NCBI GenBank assembly: GCA_026399875.1
Contig: JAPLQF010000025.1
Location: 62,001 to 126,000 of the forward strand
Source of the DNA: Burkholderiales bacterium
GTDB lineage: Bacteria > Pseudomonadota > Gammaproteobacteria > Burkholderiales > Burkholderiaceae_E
Reading direction: 5' to 3'
DNA: 64,000 nucleotides
Shown here: positions 1 to 9,217 of the stretch, one piece after another
Layout of the letters: each line of letters begins with the position of its first letter
Numbering within the stretch: position 1 is the stretch's first letter
The notes under the pieces: model-generated
Told to the model about the DNA's origin: nothing
Seen by the model: only the letters and a program-made list of their open reading frames with translations
Databases searched by the model: none
Made by a program: the position numbers and the translations under genes

Positions 1-240
1 GAGCTGATAACTCCCCGGCTCGCAACGGTCGACCAGCCGCGAGACCACCAGGTCGTTCAGGATGCGGTGGGCGGTCGAGGGATGAAGGCCGGTGCGCCGC
101 GACAAATCCTTGAGGCTGACCGCTTCCGGATGTTCAGCCAGGGCGTCGAGCAGAGAGACCAGCCGGTCAATAACCTGGATCGCGGTCCGCGATCCGGTAT
201 CGGTTGCAGGAATATCGTCGTCGTTTCGGTGTTGGACCAT
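1..240 (-). CDS. IclR-family transcriptional regulator, N-terminal part (runs off window start)
   Basis: The reading frame starts at an ATG (complement 240-238) and is still open at base 1, giving 80 visible residues. After a polar N-terminus of about 20 residues comes a winged helix-turn-helix typical of IclR proteins: VIDRLVSLLDALAEHPE, then SLKDLSRRTGLHPSTAHRIL, then the wing (LVDRCEPGSYQL). IclR proteins are usually 250-270 residues with a C-terminal ligand-binding domain, which is outside this window. It is divergent from lutA, which starts about 100 bp away, so it is a natural candidate to control the lactate genes; that link is inferred from position only. Confidence 0.85.
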   Translation of the reverse strand, partial: MVQHRNDDDIPATDTGSRTAIQVIDRLVSLLDALAEHPEAVSLKDLSRRTGLHPSTAHRILNDLVVSRLVDRCEPGSYQL

Positions 241-338
241 CTGGCGGTATCGTGCGACATCCCGACGGGATGTGTGTTTGTGGATCGTGATACGTTATAT
301 CGTGTTGTGAAATCGATGTCGAGGCAGGAGGGTGCCGC

Positions 339-1103
339 TTGAAAGTTGGCTTGTTCATTACCTGTCTGGTCGATGTCATGCGCCCCGAAATCGCCGAGGC
401 GACGGTCCGGCTGCTCGAGTCGGCCGGCTGCACGGTCGAGGTGCCGATGACCCAGACCTGCTGCGGCCAGCCCGGCTACAACTCGGGCGACACGACTGCA
501 GCCAGCGATCTGGCGCTAAAGTTCCTGATGGAATTCGAAGGCTTCGACTATGTCGTGGTGCCATCGGGCTCCTGCGGCGGGATGGTCCGCCAGCACTATC
601 CGGCGCTTTTCGCCGACGACCCGGACCTGCGCAACCGCATCGATGCGCTGGCGCAAAAGACCTTCGAGCTGACCGCTTTCCTTCACGATGTCATCGGTCT
701 TGCATCGCTGCCGGGCAATTTCGCCGGTGAGGTGACGTACCACGATTCGTGCAGCGGCCTGCGCGAACTCGGTGTGCAGGCCCAGCCGCGCGCGCTGCTG
801 GCGCTTAATCCGTCTATCCGTCTGACCGAGATGAAAGAGGCGCGAGCCTGCTGCGGCTTCGGAGGCACCTTTGCGGTCAAGTACGGTGACATTTCCAGTG
901 CGATCGTCGACGAGAAGATCGGCCATATTCATGCCAGCGGGGCGCCCTGCGTGGTGCTCGGCGACCTCGGCTGCATGCTCAATATCGAAGGTCGCCTGCG
1001 ACGCACCGGCGACAACACAACCCGCGTGCTCCACATCGCACAAGTGCTGGCCGGCACCGCGGCGGATGCTCCCTCACCCTCCGCTACGCAAGAGGCGCGC
1101 TGA
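339..1103 (+). CDS. lutA: LutA/LldE-like (Fe-S)-binding oxidoreductase subunit
   Basis: This is the cysteine-rich (CCG domain) subunit of the LutABC-type L-lactate oxidation complex, 254 residues, cytoplasmic. Two CCG motifs are visible, at residues 41-43 (TCCGQPGYNSGD) and 171-173 (ACCGFGGTFAVK), the hallmark of the LutA/GlpC/HdrB cysteine-rich domain that binds an Fe-S centre. The start is a TTG at 339, preceded by a good Shine-Dalgarno (GGAGG, about 8 bp upstream); the protein then begins KVGLFITCLVD, matching the family N-terminus. Its stop overlaps the lutB start (TGATG), so the two are translationally coupled. A glycolate-oxidase-type iron-sulfur subunit is the alternative family name, but the LutB partner supports LutA. 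Confidence 0.88.
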   Translation: MKVGLFITCLVDVMRPEIAEATVRLLESAGCTVEVPMTQTCCGQPGYNSGDTTAASDLALKFLMEFEGFDYVVVPSGSCGGMVRQHYPALFADDPDLRNRIDALAQKTFELTAFLHDVIGLASLPGNFAGEVTYHDSCSGLRELGVQAQPRALLALNPSIRLTEMKEARACCGFGGTFAVKYGDISSAIVDEKIGHIHASGAPCVVLGDLGCMLNIEGRLRRTGDNTTRVLHIAQVLAGTAADAPSPSATQEAR

Positions 1104-2527
1104 TGCAAGTCCAGTCGATGCACTTCAAGGCGCGCAGCGGGCAAAAACTCGCCGACGTTCGGTTGCAGCAGAATCTGAAGGTGCTTTCGCAGCGCTGGAC
1201 GGTCGGGCGGACCAATGCGATCGCCGAACTCGACGACTTCGAGGCGACCCGCGACGAAGCGGTCGAGCGGCGCAATCGTGCGCTGGCCAATCTCGACGTC
1301 TGGCTCGAGCGCTTCGAGGCGCAGGCCACCGCCCGCGGCGCGACCGTGCTCTGGGCCGAGACGCCCGAGGACGCCTCGAAACTGGTCGTCGAGATCGCCA
1401 GGCGCCACGAGGTTGCCAAGGTCACCAAGTCGAAGTCAATGGTCTCGGAAGAGATGGCGCTCAACCGCCATCTCGAGGCTGCCGGCGTGAAGGTGGTCGA
1501 GACTGATCTGGGTGAATACATCCTGCAGATCAACGACAACGAGCCGCCCTCGCACATCGTGGCGCCGGTGGTCCACAAAAGTAAGGACGAGGTCTCTGAC
1601 CTGTTTGCGCGGGTGCACAAGCGTCCGCGTCTGACCGACATTCCGCAGATGACCCGGGAGGCTCGAGAGTTCTTGCGGCCGCAGTTCCTGTCGTCTGACA
1701 TGGGCGTGTCGGGCGGCAATTTTCTGATTGCCGAGACCGGTTCGGTGGCGGTCTTCACCAACGAAGGCAATGAGGGCATGTGCACGGTTCTGCCGCCCAA
1801 GGTGCATGTGGTGGTGACCGGGATCGAGAAAGTGATTCCCACGCTTGAGGACCTTGCCACCATGGCCCGGCTGTTGCCGCGTTCGGCCACCGGGCAGTCG
1901 ATCTCGAACTATTTTTCGATACTGACCGGACCGCGCGCGCCGGGCGAACAGGACGGCCCCGAGCACATGTATTTCGTGCTGGTCGATGGTGGTCGCACCG
2001 GTCTGCTCGGCGGCGAATTCCAGGACATGCTGCGCTGTATCCGATGCGGCGCCTGCATGAATCACTGCCCGGTCTATCAGAAGATCGGCGGCCATACCTA
2101 CGGATGGGTCTATCCCGGTCCGATGGGCTCGGTGCTCACGCCGTCCTATGTCGGCCTGGAAAAAACGCTCGATCTGCCTCAGGCAGCCACCCTTTGCGGC
2201 GAATGCCATGTGGTCTGCCCGATGAAGATTCCGCTGCCCGATCTGCTGCGCAAGTTGCGCGAGCGGCAGTTCGAGCGCGGGCTGCGACCGTGGCGCGAGC
2301 GGCTGGGCATGGCGGCGTGGGCGTTTGCGGCAAGGCGCCCGGCAGTCTACCGGCCGCTCGCCCGAATCGGCGCCCGTGTGCTGGGCTGGATGGGCGGCGA
2401 TGCCCATCGCATCTCGAGTCTTCCTGGCGGATCCGGATGGAGCCTTTATCGGGACATGCCCTCGCCGGTCGGGCCGACCTTCAAGGAACGCTGGGCAAAG
2501 CAGGGGCGGCGAACGACGCCTCGCTGA
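1103..2527 (+). CDS. lutB: LutB-like iron-sulfur lactate utilization protein
   Basis: 474 residues: an N-terminal LUD domain (residues about 60-290), then two ferredoxin-type [4Fe-4S] motifs (CIRCGACMNHCP beginning at Cys312, and a second CGECHVVCP near residue 365) and a C-terminal DUF3390-like tail. In LutABC this subunit passes electrons from lactate oxidation. Start ATG at 1103 overlaps the lutA stop. A lutC gene, which normally follows, is absent: the next gene is on the other strand and its 3' end overlaps lutB by 47 bp. A few isolates of this family work with a distant lutC or with a D-lactate dehydrogenase; I cannot tell which applies. Confidence 0.9.
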   Translation: MQVQSMHFKARSGQKLADVRLQQNLKVLSQRWTVGRTNAIAELDDFEATRDEAVERRNRALANLDVWLERFEAQATARGATVLWAETPEDASKLVVEIARRHEVAKVTKSKSMVSEEMALNRHLEAAGVKVVETDLGEYILQINDNEPPSHIVAPVVHKSKDEVSDLFARVHKRPRLTDIPQMTREAREFLRPQFLSSDMGVSGGNFLIAETGSVAVFTNEGNEGMCTVLPPKVHVVVTGIEKVIPTLEDLATMARLLPRSATGQSISNYFSILTGPRAPGEQDGPEHMYFVLVDGGRTGLLGGEFQDMLRCIRCGACMNHCPVYQKIGGHTYGWVYPGPMGSVLTPSYVGLEKTLDLPQAATLCGECHVVCPMKIPLPDLLRKLRERQFERGLRPWRERLGMAAWAFAARRPAVYRPLARIGARVLGWMGGDAHRISSLPGGSGWSLYRDMPSPVGPTFKERWAKQGRRTTPR

Positions 2528-4043
2528 TCGTGAGATGTCGTGCTTGCCGCTCGGGCGTGACGCCGGTATCGCGGTCGGCGAGGCCAAGGCCACGCGCCAT
2601 GAAAGACGGTCGGCCCTGAGCGCCGCTGCGGGCATAGTCGGCGGCGATCAATCGGGTGATTGCCGACGCGTCACCGCCGTCGACCTCGGTCAGCCAGGCG
2701 AGCAATGCCTCGGCACGCGTCTCGAGCGACAACTGGTGCGTTGCCTGAGCATGGTCGTGCAGCCAGTCCGACAATGCCATGAAGCGGGTAAACGGCGACT
2801 TGCCCAGCAGCACCGGCAGGGTGCCGGCAAATCGCCCCGAGTTGGCGTACAAATCCCAGTAGCGAGCAAACCGCGCGATGCGGGCCAGATCGGTGGCCGA
2901 CAGCGCGTTGGTCTCGATCACTTCATAAGGCGGTATCGGTGAAAAGCGCAGGCCGAAGGCCTCGGTGTGACGGGCAATCGGCGCGCCGCGCAGTCGCTTG
3001 AGAATGCCGACCTGGATCTCGTGAGGACCCAGCGCCACCAGCCGATCGAAGCCGGCGCCGAAGCTTGCCAGGTCTTCGCCCGGCAATCCGGCGATCAGAT
3101 CGACATGCAGATGGGCCTGGCTGTGCTCGCGCAGCCAGCGCAGATGGCTCTCGGCGCGGGCGTTGTCCTGGCGTCGGCTGATGCGCGCCTGAACCTCGGG
3201 GTTCCAGGTCTGGATGCCGATCTCGAATTGCAGCGCACCCGCCGGGAAACGCACGATCGCCTCGCGCAGCGCCTCGGGCAGATGGTCGGGGACGAGTTCG
3301 AAATGGGCGAAGACCGGATCGCCAGGATGATCCTCGATGCGCTGCAGGAAGAATTCGAGGATCGCCCGGCCGGTCTGTGCCTTTAGGTTGAAGGTGCGGT
3401 CGACGAACCTGAATCGCCGCGCGCCGCGCCGATGCAACTGCGCCAGTTGATCGAGGATCCGGTCGAGTTCGAAAGGCCAGGCGGTCTTGTCGAGTGCCGA
3501 CAGACAGAATTCGCACTTGTAGGGGCAGCCTCGCGAGGCCTCGACATAGAGGTTGCGATGGGCGATGTCGGTATCGGAGTAATGCGCATAGGGCAGCACC
3601 AGCGAATCGAGTTCGGGTTGCACGCCGGCGATCACCTTCATCAGCGGGCGAGGTCCCTCGAGCAACTGGCGCGCCAGCACGGCAAAGCTGAGGTCGGCCG
3701 GGCCGGTGATCACATGGTCGGCCATCTGTACGATCGCCTGTTCCTGCACCTCGTGGCTGACTTCCGGGCCACCGATCACGATCCTGATCTCGGGTGCCGC
3801 CTCGCGCAGCCGTGCAATCAGCGCGGTCGTTCTCTCGACATTCCAGATATACACGCCAAGGCCGATGAGACTGGGCTGGCCCTCAAGCAGGCGCTCGACC
3901 ACCCGGTCGAGCGGCGTTGCAATCGTGAATTCCTCGATGCGGGCGCGTGACTGCAGGTCGCCGAGGTTGGCGTAGAGATAGCGCAGCCCGAGCGAGGCAT
4001 GCGACCAGCGGGCGTTGAGCGTGGCAAGCACGATGTCTGTCAT
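2481..4043 (-). CDS. B12-binding-domain radical SAM protein (DUF4080 type)
   Basis: 520 residues. The N-terminus (residues 1-135) has the Rossmann-like cobalamin-binding fold seen in this class (MTDIVLATLNARWSHASLGL, then IGLGVYIWN and IVIGGPEVS). The radical SAM cluster motif is C173-x3-C177-x2-C180 (RGCPYKCEFC), preceded by VEASRG. The C-terminal third matches the DUF4080 region that follows the radical SAM core in such proteins. The substrate is unknown. It lies tail to tail with lutB (47 bp overlap) and head to head with the nitrile hydratase, 90 bp away. Confidence 0.85.
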   Translation of the reverse strand: MTDIVLATLNARWSHASLGLRYLYANLGDLQSRARIEEFTIATPLDRVVERLLEGQPSLIGLGVYIWNVERTTALIARLREAAPEIRIVIGGPEVSHEVQEQAIVQMADHVITGPADLSFAVLARQLLEGPRPLMKVIAGVQPELDSLVLPYAHYSDTDIAHRNLYVEASRGCPYKCEFCLSALDKTAWPFELDRILDQLAQLHRRGARRFRFVDRTFNLKAQTGRAILEFFLQRIEDHPGDPVFAHFELVPDHLPEALREAIVRFPAGALQFEIGIQTWNPEVQARISRRQDNARAESHLRWLREHSQAHLHVDLIAGLPGEDLASFGAGFDRLVALGPHEIQVGILKRLRGAPIARHTEAFGLRFSPIPPYEVIETNALSATDLARIARFARYWDLYANSGRFAGTLPVLLGKSPFTRFMALSDWLHDHAQATHQLSLETRAEALLAWLTEVDGGDASAITRLIAADYARSGAQGRPSFMARGLGLADRDTGVTPERQARHLTISEASFAAPALPSVP

Positions 4044-4133
4044 TGGCCGATTCTACTTTCGCCACCCTCCCGGCCATGATTCCAGCTGAGGCCTGCGCCG
4101 CCAGGACCCTTGCCCGGGTTAGACTTCACGACC

Positions 4134-4766
4134 ATGAGCACGCCCGCCGAACCCCATCGCAATACGCTGTCCGACATGGAGCTGCGTGTCCTTGCACTCG
4201 AAAAGCTTCTGATCGACAAGGGCTATGTCGACGCCAAAGCGCTCGATGTCCTGATCGACACCTACGAGCACCGGGTCGGGCCGCGCAATGGTGCAAAGGT
4301 GGTGGCACGAGCCTGGGTCGATGCCGACTATCGCGCACGTCTTCAAGCCGATGCCACCGCAGCCATCGCCGAGTTCGGTTACACCGGTCGCCAGGGCGAG
4401 CACATGGTCGCGCTCTTCAACGAGCCGGGTGTCCATCATCTGGTGGTCTGCACCCTGTGCTCCTGTTATCCCTGGCCGGTATTGGGCCTGCCGCCTGCCT
4501 GGTACAAGTCGGCGCCCTACCGGTCGCGTGCGGTGATCGATCCGCGCGGCGTGCTGGCCGATTTCGGGCTCGAGCTGCCGGCGCAAACCGAGCTGCGTGT
4601 GTTCGATTCGACCGCCGAGTTGCGTTATCTGGTGATTCCCACCCGGCCTGCCGGCACCGACGACTGGACGCCCGAGCAGCTTGCCGACCTGGTGACCCGC
4701 GACTCGATGATCGGCACGGGTCTGCCGATTCTGCCCGATGCGGCCTCCGCGACACTCGCACCATGA
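4134..4766 (+). CDS. nthA: Nitrile hydratase alpha subunit, cobalt type
   Basis: Nitrile hydratase turns nitriles into amides; the alpha subunit carries the metal. The 210-residue frame from ATG 4134 contains the claw motif V-C106-T-L-C109-S-C111, in which the three Cys and the Ser backbone bind the metal. Thr in the second position (CTLCSC) is the mark of the cobalt enzymes, against Ser in iron enzymes. It is followed by [15 protein letters not shown], the standard continuation. A TTG at 4110 would add eight residues but has no better ribosome site. The stop overlaps the beta subunit start (ATGA). Confidence 0.92.
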   Translation: MSTPAEPHRNTLSDMELRVLALEKLLIDKGYVDAKALDVLIDTYEHRVGPRNGAKVVARAWVDADYRARLQADATAAIAEFGYTGRQGEHMVALFNEPGVHHLVVCTLCSCYPWPVLGLPPAWYKSAPYRSRAVIDPRGVLADFGLELPAQTELRVFDSTAELRYLVIPTRPAGTDDWTPEQLADLVTRDSMIGTGLPILPDAASATLAP

Positions 4767-5461
4767 ACGGCGCCCAGGATCTCGGCGGCATGCAGGGTTT
4801 CGGTCGGGTGGTGCCCGATGCCGACGACGCGCCTTTCCATGAGGCCTGGGAGCCGCGGGCCTTTGCACTCACGCTGGCCATGGGCGCGACCGGCAGCTGG
4901 AATCTCGATCAGGGGCGATTCGCCAGAGAGTCGCTGCCGCCCGCCCAGTATCTCGCAAGCACCTATTACCGGATCTGGTTCGAGGCGCTGGTGCGCCTGA
5001 TGCTCGAACGCGGGCAGGTCACCGAGGCTGAACTCCTCGACGGTCAGCTGCGCGAGCCGCCTCGCCTGCTGGCGCGCGTGCTGAGCGCCGATGCGGTACC
5101 GGCGGCACTGGCGCGCGGCGCGCCCACCGAACGCGAGACCGCTGCACCGGCAAGGTTTTCAGTGGGCGATGCGGTCATGGCGCGTCAGATCAATCCGGCC
5201 ACGCACACCCGACTGCCGCGCTACGTGCGCGGGCGTCGGGGCACGATCGTGTCGCTGCACGGCACCCATGTCTATCCCGACACGCATGCACGCGGCGAAG
5301 GCGAGTCGCCCTGCTGGCTGTATACCGTGCGCTTCGATGCGCACGAGCTCTGGGGTGCCGACACCACCGCATCAAGCGTTTTCGTCGACTGCTGGGAGCC
5401 CTACCTCGAGGCGCTGGCCAGTGATCGCGCGCACTCGCCCACCAGCGCCGGTCCACGATAG
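4763..5461 (+). CDS. nthB: Nitrile hydratase beta subunit
   Basis: 232 residues. It opens with [14 protein letters not shown], the conserved beginning of beta subunits that wraps around alpha. The N-terminal helical part ends near residue 120. The C-terminal part ([26 protein letters not shown], then [10 protein letters not shown]) is the SH3-like barrel. The start overlaps the alpha stop by 4 bp. The order alpha-beta without a following activator gene is unusual for a cobalt enzyme: the gene instead runs 61 bp into the 3' end of pyrD on the other strand. A separate beta-like activator is not visible in this window. Confidence 0.92.
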   Translation: MNGAQDLGGMQGFGRVVPDADDAPFHEAWEPRAFALTLAMGATGSWNLDQGRFARESLPPAQYLASTYYRIWFEALVRLMLERGQVTEAELLDGQLREPPRLLARVLSADAVPAALARGAPTERETAAPARFSVGDAVMARQINPATHTRLPRYVRGRRGTIVSLHGTHVYPDTHARGEGESPCWLYTVRFDAHELWGADTTASSVFVDCWEPYLEALASDRAHSPTSAGPR

Positions 5462-6429
5462 ATCAGGCCGGTATAGACCTGGACCAGGTCGGCGCCGCAA
5501 GCAAGCTTTGCGCGGGCATCCGCGCCCGACATCACGCCACCGACGCCGATGATCGGATAGCGTGGCGGCAGCAAGGCCCGCAGTGCCCTGATCACCCGGT
5601 TGCTGGCTTCAAAGACCGGTGCGCCAGACAAGCCGCCGGCCTCCTCGCCATGGGGCAGGCCCTTGACCGCGTCGCGCGCAAGGGTGGTGTTGGTGGCAAT
5701 GACGCCATCGATGCTGTGCCTTACCAGGGCAGCAGCGATGAAGGCAATGCGCTCGTCATCGAGGTCGGGTGCGATCTTGACCAGCAGTGGCACGCTGCGC
5801 CGGTGAGTTCGGCCCAGCTGCGTACGCTCGGTATCGAGCGCCGCCAGGAGTCCTTCGAGTGCCTCGCCTTCCTGCAGCGAGCGCAGCCCGCTGGTATTGG
5901 GCGATGACACATTGACGGTGACATATGCAGCCAGCGGCCAGACGCGACGCAGCCCGGTCAGGTAGTCGTCGGTGGCCCGCTCCAGCGGCGTGTCGGCGTT
6001 CTTGCCGATATTGGCACCCAGTACGCCGCGATAGCCGGTTCGGGCCAGATTGGCCACGAAGGCATCGAGTCCGAGGTTGTTGAAGCCGAGCCGGTTGATC
6101 AGTGCCGATCGTTGCGGCAGCCGGAAGATGCGGGGGCGCGGATTGCCCGATTGCGGCCGTGGCGTGACCGTGCCCACTTCGATGAAACCGAAGCCCATCT
6201 GCGCCAGGGCATCGATATGGGCGGCATTTTTGTCGAGGCCGGCCGCCAGGCCGATTCGATTGGCAAACCGCAGACCGAGCAGATCGACCGGGTCATCCAC
6301 CATCGGTCCTGCCGCCAGACGCAGCGCGCCGCTGGCGGCCATTGGCCCCATCGAGGCCAGCGTCAGGTCGTGGGCCTGTTCGGCATCGAGGGCAAACAGC
6401 AGGGGTCTGGCCAGGCGATAAAGACTCAC
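5401..6429 (-). CDS. pyrD: Quinone-dependent dihydroorotate dehydrogenase
   Basis: Class 2 dihydroorotate dehydrogenase oxidises dihydroorotate to orotate in pyrimidine synthesis and passes electrons to the quinone pool, so it sits at the inner membrane. I choose the GTG at 6429 ([17 protein letters not shown], the usual N-terminus), which gives 342 residues and overlaps the bpt stop as GTGA; an ATG at 6447 would add six residues. Family landmarks: AAGLDKNA, the FMN site [17 protein letters not shown], the [11 protein letters not shown] loop with the catalytic Ser of class 2 enzymes, KIAPDL and a C-terminal IIGVGGV. It is the last gene of a minus-strand group. Confidence 0.93.
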   Translation of the reverse strand: MSLYRLARPLLFALDAEQAHDLTLASMGPMAASGALRLAAGPMVDDPVDLLGLRFANRIGLAAGLDKNAAHIDALAQMGFGFIEVGTVTPRPQSGNPRPRIFRLPQRSALINRLGFNNLGLDAFVANLARTGYRGVLGANIGKNADTPLERATDDYLTGLRRVWPLAAYVTVNVSSPNTSGLRSLQEGEALEGLLAALDTERTQLGRTHRRSVPLLVKIAPDLDDERIAFIAAALVRHSIDGVIATNTTLARDAVKGLPHGEEAGGLSGAPVFEASNRVIRALRALLPPRYPIIGVGGVMSGADARAKLACGADLVQVYTGLIYRGPALVGECARSLASASR

Positions 6430-7154
6430 GCGTCGAGTACCTGCCATTGGCCGTTCTCGAAATGCTCGATCGGCCTGAAACGTGCCTTGTAGGCCATCTT
6501 GGGGCTCTGCGCGATCCAGTAGCCGAGATAGAGATGGGCCAACCCCAACTGGCGGCATTGCTCGATCTGCCACAGCACGTTGAAGGTGCCCAGGCTGGCA
6601 TTCGGCAGGTCGGGGTCGAAGAAGGTGTAAACCGACGACAGACCATCATCGAGCACATCGATGATCGACACCATCTGCAGCGTGCCGTCCTCGGTTCTGA
6701 ATTCGACCATCCGGGTGTTGACCTTGCTTTGCAGCAGAAACTGCGCGTACTGGTCGCGGCTGTCATGGTCCATGCCGCCGCCGGCGTGGCGTATCGACTG
6801 GTAACGCAGATAGAGCGCGTAGTGCTCGGGCGAAAAGGCCAGACGGGCAATCAGGGTGCGCAGGTCGGCATGGCGCTTCAAGGCCCGTCGCTGGCTGCGG
6901 TCGGGGACGAAGCTCGCCACCGGCACCCTCACCGGCACGCAGGCGCGACAGCCGTCGCAGTGGGGCCGATAGGTGAAGACGCCGCTGCGCCGAAAGCCCG
7001 AGCGCACCAGCTGGCTGTAGACGTCGGCGTTGATCAGGTGATTGGGTGTGGCGACCTGAGAACGTGCCTGGAGTCCGTCAAGATAACTGCAGGGATACGG
7101 CGCCGTCGCGTAGAACTGGAGCGCCGAGAACGGCAGTTCGTTGAGGAGCGTCAT
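6426..7154 (-). CDS. bpt: Aspartate/glutamate leucyltransferase (Bpt, ATE family)
   Basis: Bpt moves leucine from Leu-tRNA to N-terminal Asp or Glu, creating an N-degron for ClpS/ClpAP. Starting at ATG 7154 ([25 protein letters not shown]) it has 242 residues. The conserved cysteine-rich part [14 protein letters not shown] and the C-terminal GNAT-like part ([35 protein letters not shown]) identify the family. A TTG at 7193 would add 13 residues with no known match. It lies between aat and pyrD and overlaps pyrD by 4 bp. With aat next door, both classes of bacterial N-degron transferase are encoded together. Confidence 0.93.
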   Translation of the reverse strand: MTLLNELPFSALQFYATAPYPCSYLDGLQARSQVATPNHLINADVYSQLVRSGFRRSGVFTYRPHCDGCRACVPVRVPVASFVPDRSQRRALKRHADLRTLIARLAFSPEHYALYLRYQSIRHAGGGMDHDSRDQYAQFLLQSKVNTRMVEFRTEDGTLQMVSIIDVLDDGLSSVYTFFDPDLPNASLGTFNVLWQIEQCRQLGLAHLYLGYWIAQSPKMAYKARFRPIEHFENGQWQVLDA

Positions 7155-7230
7155 GCCGTTGGCGTCTGGATCAGAACGTGAGAGTTCAAGCAAAACCGGT
7201 TGGGACCTGGCGGGCTGAAACCTGGCCGGT

Positions 7231-7941
7231 TCAGACCACCGGAAACGTCACTGTCATCGAAGGCCAGTCGGGCGAAGGCTGCGCGGTCAGCGCCGCAATC
7301 TGCTCCAGAAAGACCTGACGAGGGATCGCTCGGCCACCAAACGAGGCGAGATGCGAGGTCGTCTGCTGGCAGTCTATCATGGTGAATTGCTGTGCTTTGA
7401 GCATCCAGACCAGTCCTGCCAGAGCGGTTTTCGAGGCATCCGTGCGGCGCGCGAACATCGATTCGCCATAGAACATCCGCCCGATCGAGACGCCATAAAG
7501 CCCACCGATCAATTCGCCGTTTTCGCGCACTTCGACCGAGTGCGCATGCCCCATCCGGTGCAGGTCGCAATAGGCATTGATGATGGCCTGCGTGATCCAG
7601 GTGCCATCCTGATCGGGACGAGGCTGCGCGCACTGATTCATCACCGCCTCGAAGTCGGTATCGAGGCTGATCTGCCAGTGGCCTTCGCGGCGAACCCGGC
7701 GCAGGGTTTTGGCAAGTGAGCGCGACAGCTTGAATTCGTCGACGAAGAGCACCATTCGCGGATCGGGCGACCACCACAGCACCGGTTGTCCGGTGCTGTA
7801 CCAGGGAAAGATGCCGCCGCGATAGGCCTCGAGCAGGCGTCGTGCCGAGAGGTCCCGGCCGGCAGCCACCAGACCGTCGGGCTCATCAAGCGCCGACGAG
7901 GCGTGCGGCAGGGGGGCGGCGGGGTCGACCCAGGTCAGCAT
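7231..7941 (-). CDS. aat: Leucyl/phenylalanyl-tRNA-protein transferase
   Basis: Aat adds Leu or Phe to proteins with N-terminal Arg or Lys, marking them for ClpS/ClpAP degradation. The start [15 protein letters not shown] at ATG 7941 gives 236 residues, the normal size. Landmarks are [57 protein letters not shown] and [18 protein letters not shown]. It begins 17 bp after the Nudix gene and precedes bpt by about 75 bp, so Nudix-aat-bpt-pyrD are likely cotranscribed. Confidence 0.94.
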   Translation of the reverse strand: MLTWVDPAAPLPHASSALDEPDGLVAAGRDLSARRLLEAYRGGIFPWYSTGQPVLWWSPDPRMVLFVDEFKLSRSLAKTLRRVRREGHWQISLDTDFEAVMNQCAQPRPDQDGTWITQAIINAYCDLHRMGHAHSVEVRENGELIGGLYGVSIGRMFYGESMFARRTDASKTALAGLVWMLKAQQFTMIDCQQTTSHLASFGGRAIPRQVFLEQIAALTAQPSPDWPSMTVTFPVV

Positions 7942-7958
7942 GCGGCCCGCTGATCGTG

Positions 7959-8510
7959 TCAGGCTTCGGGGCGAGGCGGCTGGTAGCGGATCGAGCTGGT
8001 ATGCAGATCGTATCGGCCGCTGCGCCGGTCCTCGAAGAACCACTTGAGGGTCTGGCCGACCGTGCGAAAGGCAATCTCGTCCCACGGAATCTCGTCCTCA
8101 TGGAACAGCTTGGCTTCGAGGCTTTCCGGGCCCGGCTCGAAATCCAGGTGCAGCAGCGAGGCGCGGTAGAACAGATGAACCTGATCGACATGGGGCACGT
8201 CGATCATCGAAAACAGCGGGCCCATATCGATCCGCGCGCCGGCCTCTTCGAGCGTCTCGCGGGCCGCCCCTTCGTCGGTGGTTTCACCGTTTTCCATGAA
8301 TCCTGCCGGCAGGGTCCAGTAGCCGTGGCGCGGCTCGATCGCGCGCCTGCACAGGAGAATCTTCTCTTCCCAGACCGTGACCGTACCGATCACCATTCGA
8401 GGGTTCTGATAGTGGATCGCACTGCAGTGCCTGCAGCAGTAGCGATGTCTGTTGTCCCCGTCAGGAATCTGGAGGATCACTTCACGACCGCAGCTCGAGC
8501 AGAATTTCAT
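7959..8510 (-). CDS. Nudix hydrolase with N-terminal zinc ribbon
   Basis: 183 residues from ATG 8510. The N-terminus holds a zinc ribbon (CSSC at residues 4-7, then CCRHC), as in NudC-like and similar pyrophosphohydrolases. A complete Nudix box G-x5-E-x7-REUxEExGU follows: GFMENGETTDEGAARETLEE with AGA. Substrates of such proteins include NAD(H), ADP-ribose and nucleotide sugars; the sequence does not decide among them. First gene of the minus-strand group Nudix-aat-bpt-pyrD, divergent from the initiator tRNA. Confidence 0.88.
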   Translation of the reverse strand: MKFCSSCGREVILQIPDGDNRHRYCCRHCSAIHYQNPRMVIGTVTVWEEKILLCRRAIEPRHGYWTLPAGFMENGETTDEGAARETLEEAGARIDMGPLFSMIDVPHVDQVHLFYRASLLHLDFEPGPESLEAKLFHEDEIPWDEIAFRTVGQTLKWFFEDRRSGRYDLHTSSIRYQPPRPEA

Positions 8511-8614
8511 GGGGATGGTCTGTAAATGGACGAATCGAGTGTAGCAGCGCCGGCCGCTGATGATCCGCGCGTGGCGACAACTGTCACAATGTGCTATTGT
8601 GATCGGCTTACGGA

Positions 8615-8690
<76 letters not shown>

Positions 8691-8809
8691 CAATCAGATC
8701 AGAATCAAAACAGGTCGAATGACCGGCGAATCCGCTCCAGGCTCAGCTTGCGGCGGATTTTTGTTTTTCGGTCCATTGCTTTTCGGCGGATTGATTTGCG
8801 CCCCATGGC

Positions 8810-9217
8810 ATGCTTGCGCAAATGAAGGCAGGCGAAGCGATCAAGCGCTGGGCGACGCGAATCAAGCGTGACGGACTGACACTCTGGTTTGCTGGCAAGC
8901 ACCCTGCAACGCCATGGTCTGTGAAAGCCCTAGCTGCCTTCGTCGTCGCCTATGCGCTCAGCCCCATTGACCTCATCCCAGACTTCATCCCGGTGCTCGG
9001 TTACATGGACGATGTCTTGCTGCTCCCTGGCTTGATCTGGCTGACCATCCGGCTCTTGCCTCCCCAGGTGCTCGCCGATTGTCGTGATCAGGCAGATTCC
9101 TGGATGAGGGTGCAGGGCTCACAGCCGAGCAGCCGTGTCGGTGCAATCGTGATCGTGCTGATCTGGATTGCTGTCAGTGCCGCCATCTGGATCGGGTTGG
9201 TTCAGCCGCGGCTTTAG
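8810..9217 (+). CDS. YkvA-like DUF1232 membrane protein
   Basis: 135 residues. The DUF1232 signature is clear: WSVKALAAFVVAYALSPIDL followed by IPDFIPVLGYMDDVLLLPG. A second hydrophobic stretch near the C-terminus (VGAIVIVLIWIAVSAAIWIG) is a predicted membrane helix. Function in the family is unknown. Starts at ATG 8810; an ATG at 8822 (MKAGEAIKRW) is equally possible. It follows the initiator tRNA gene on the same strand by about 120 bp. Confidence 0.8.
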   Translation: MLAQMKAGEAIKRWATRIKRDGLTLWFAGKHPATPWSVKALAAFVVAYALSPIDLIPDFIPVLGYMDDVLLLPGLIWLTIRLLPPQVLADCRDQADSWMRVQGSQPSSRVGAIVIVLIWIAVSAAIWIGLVQPRL

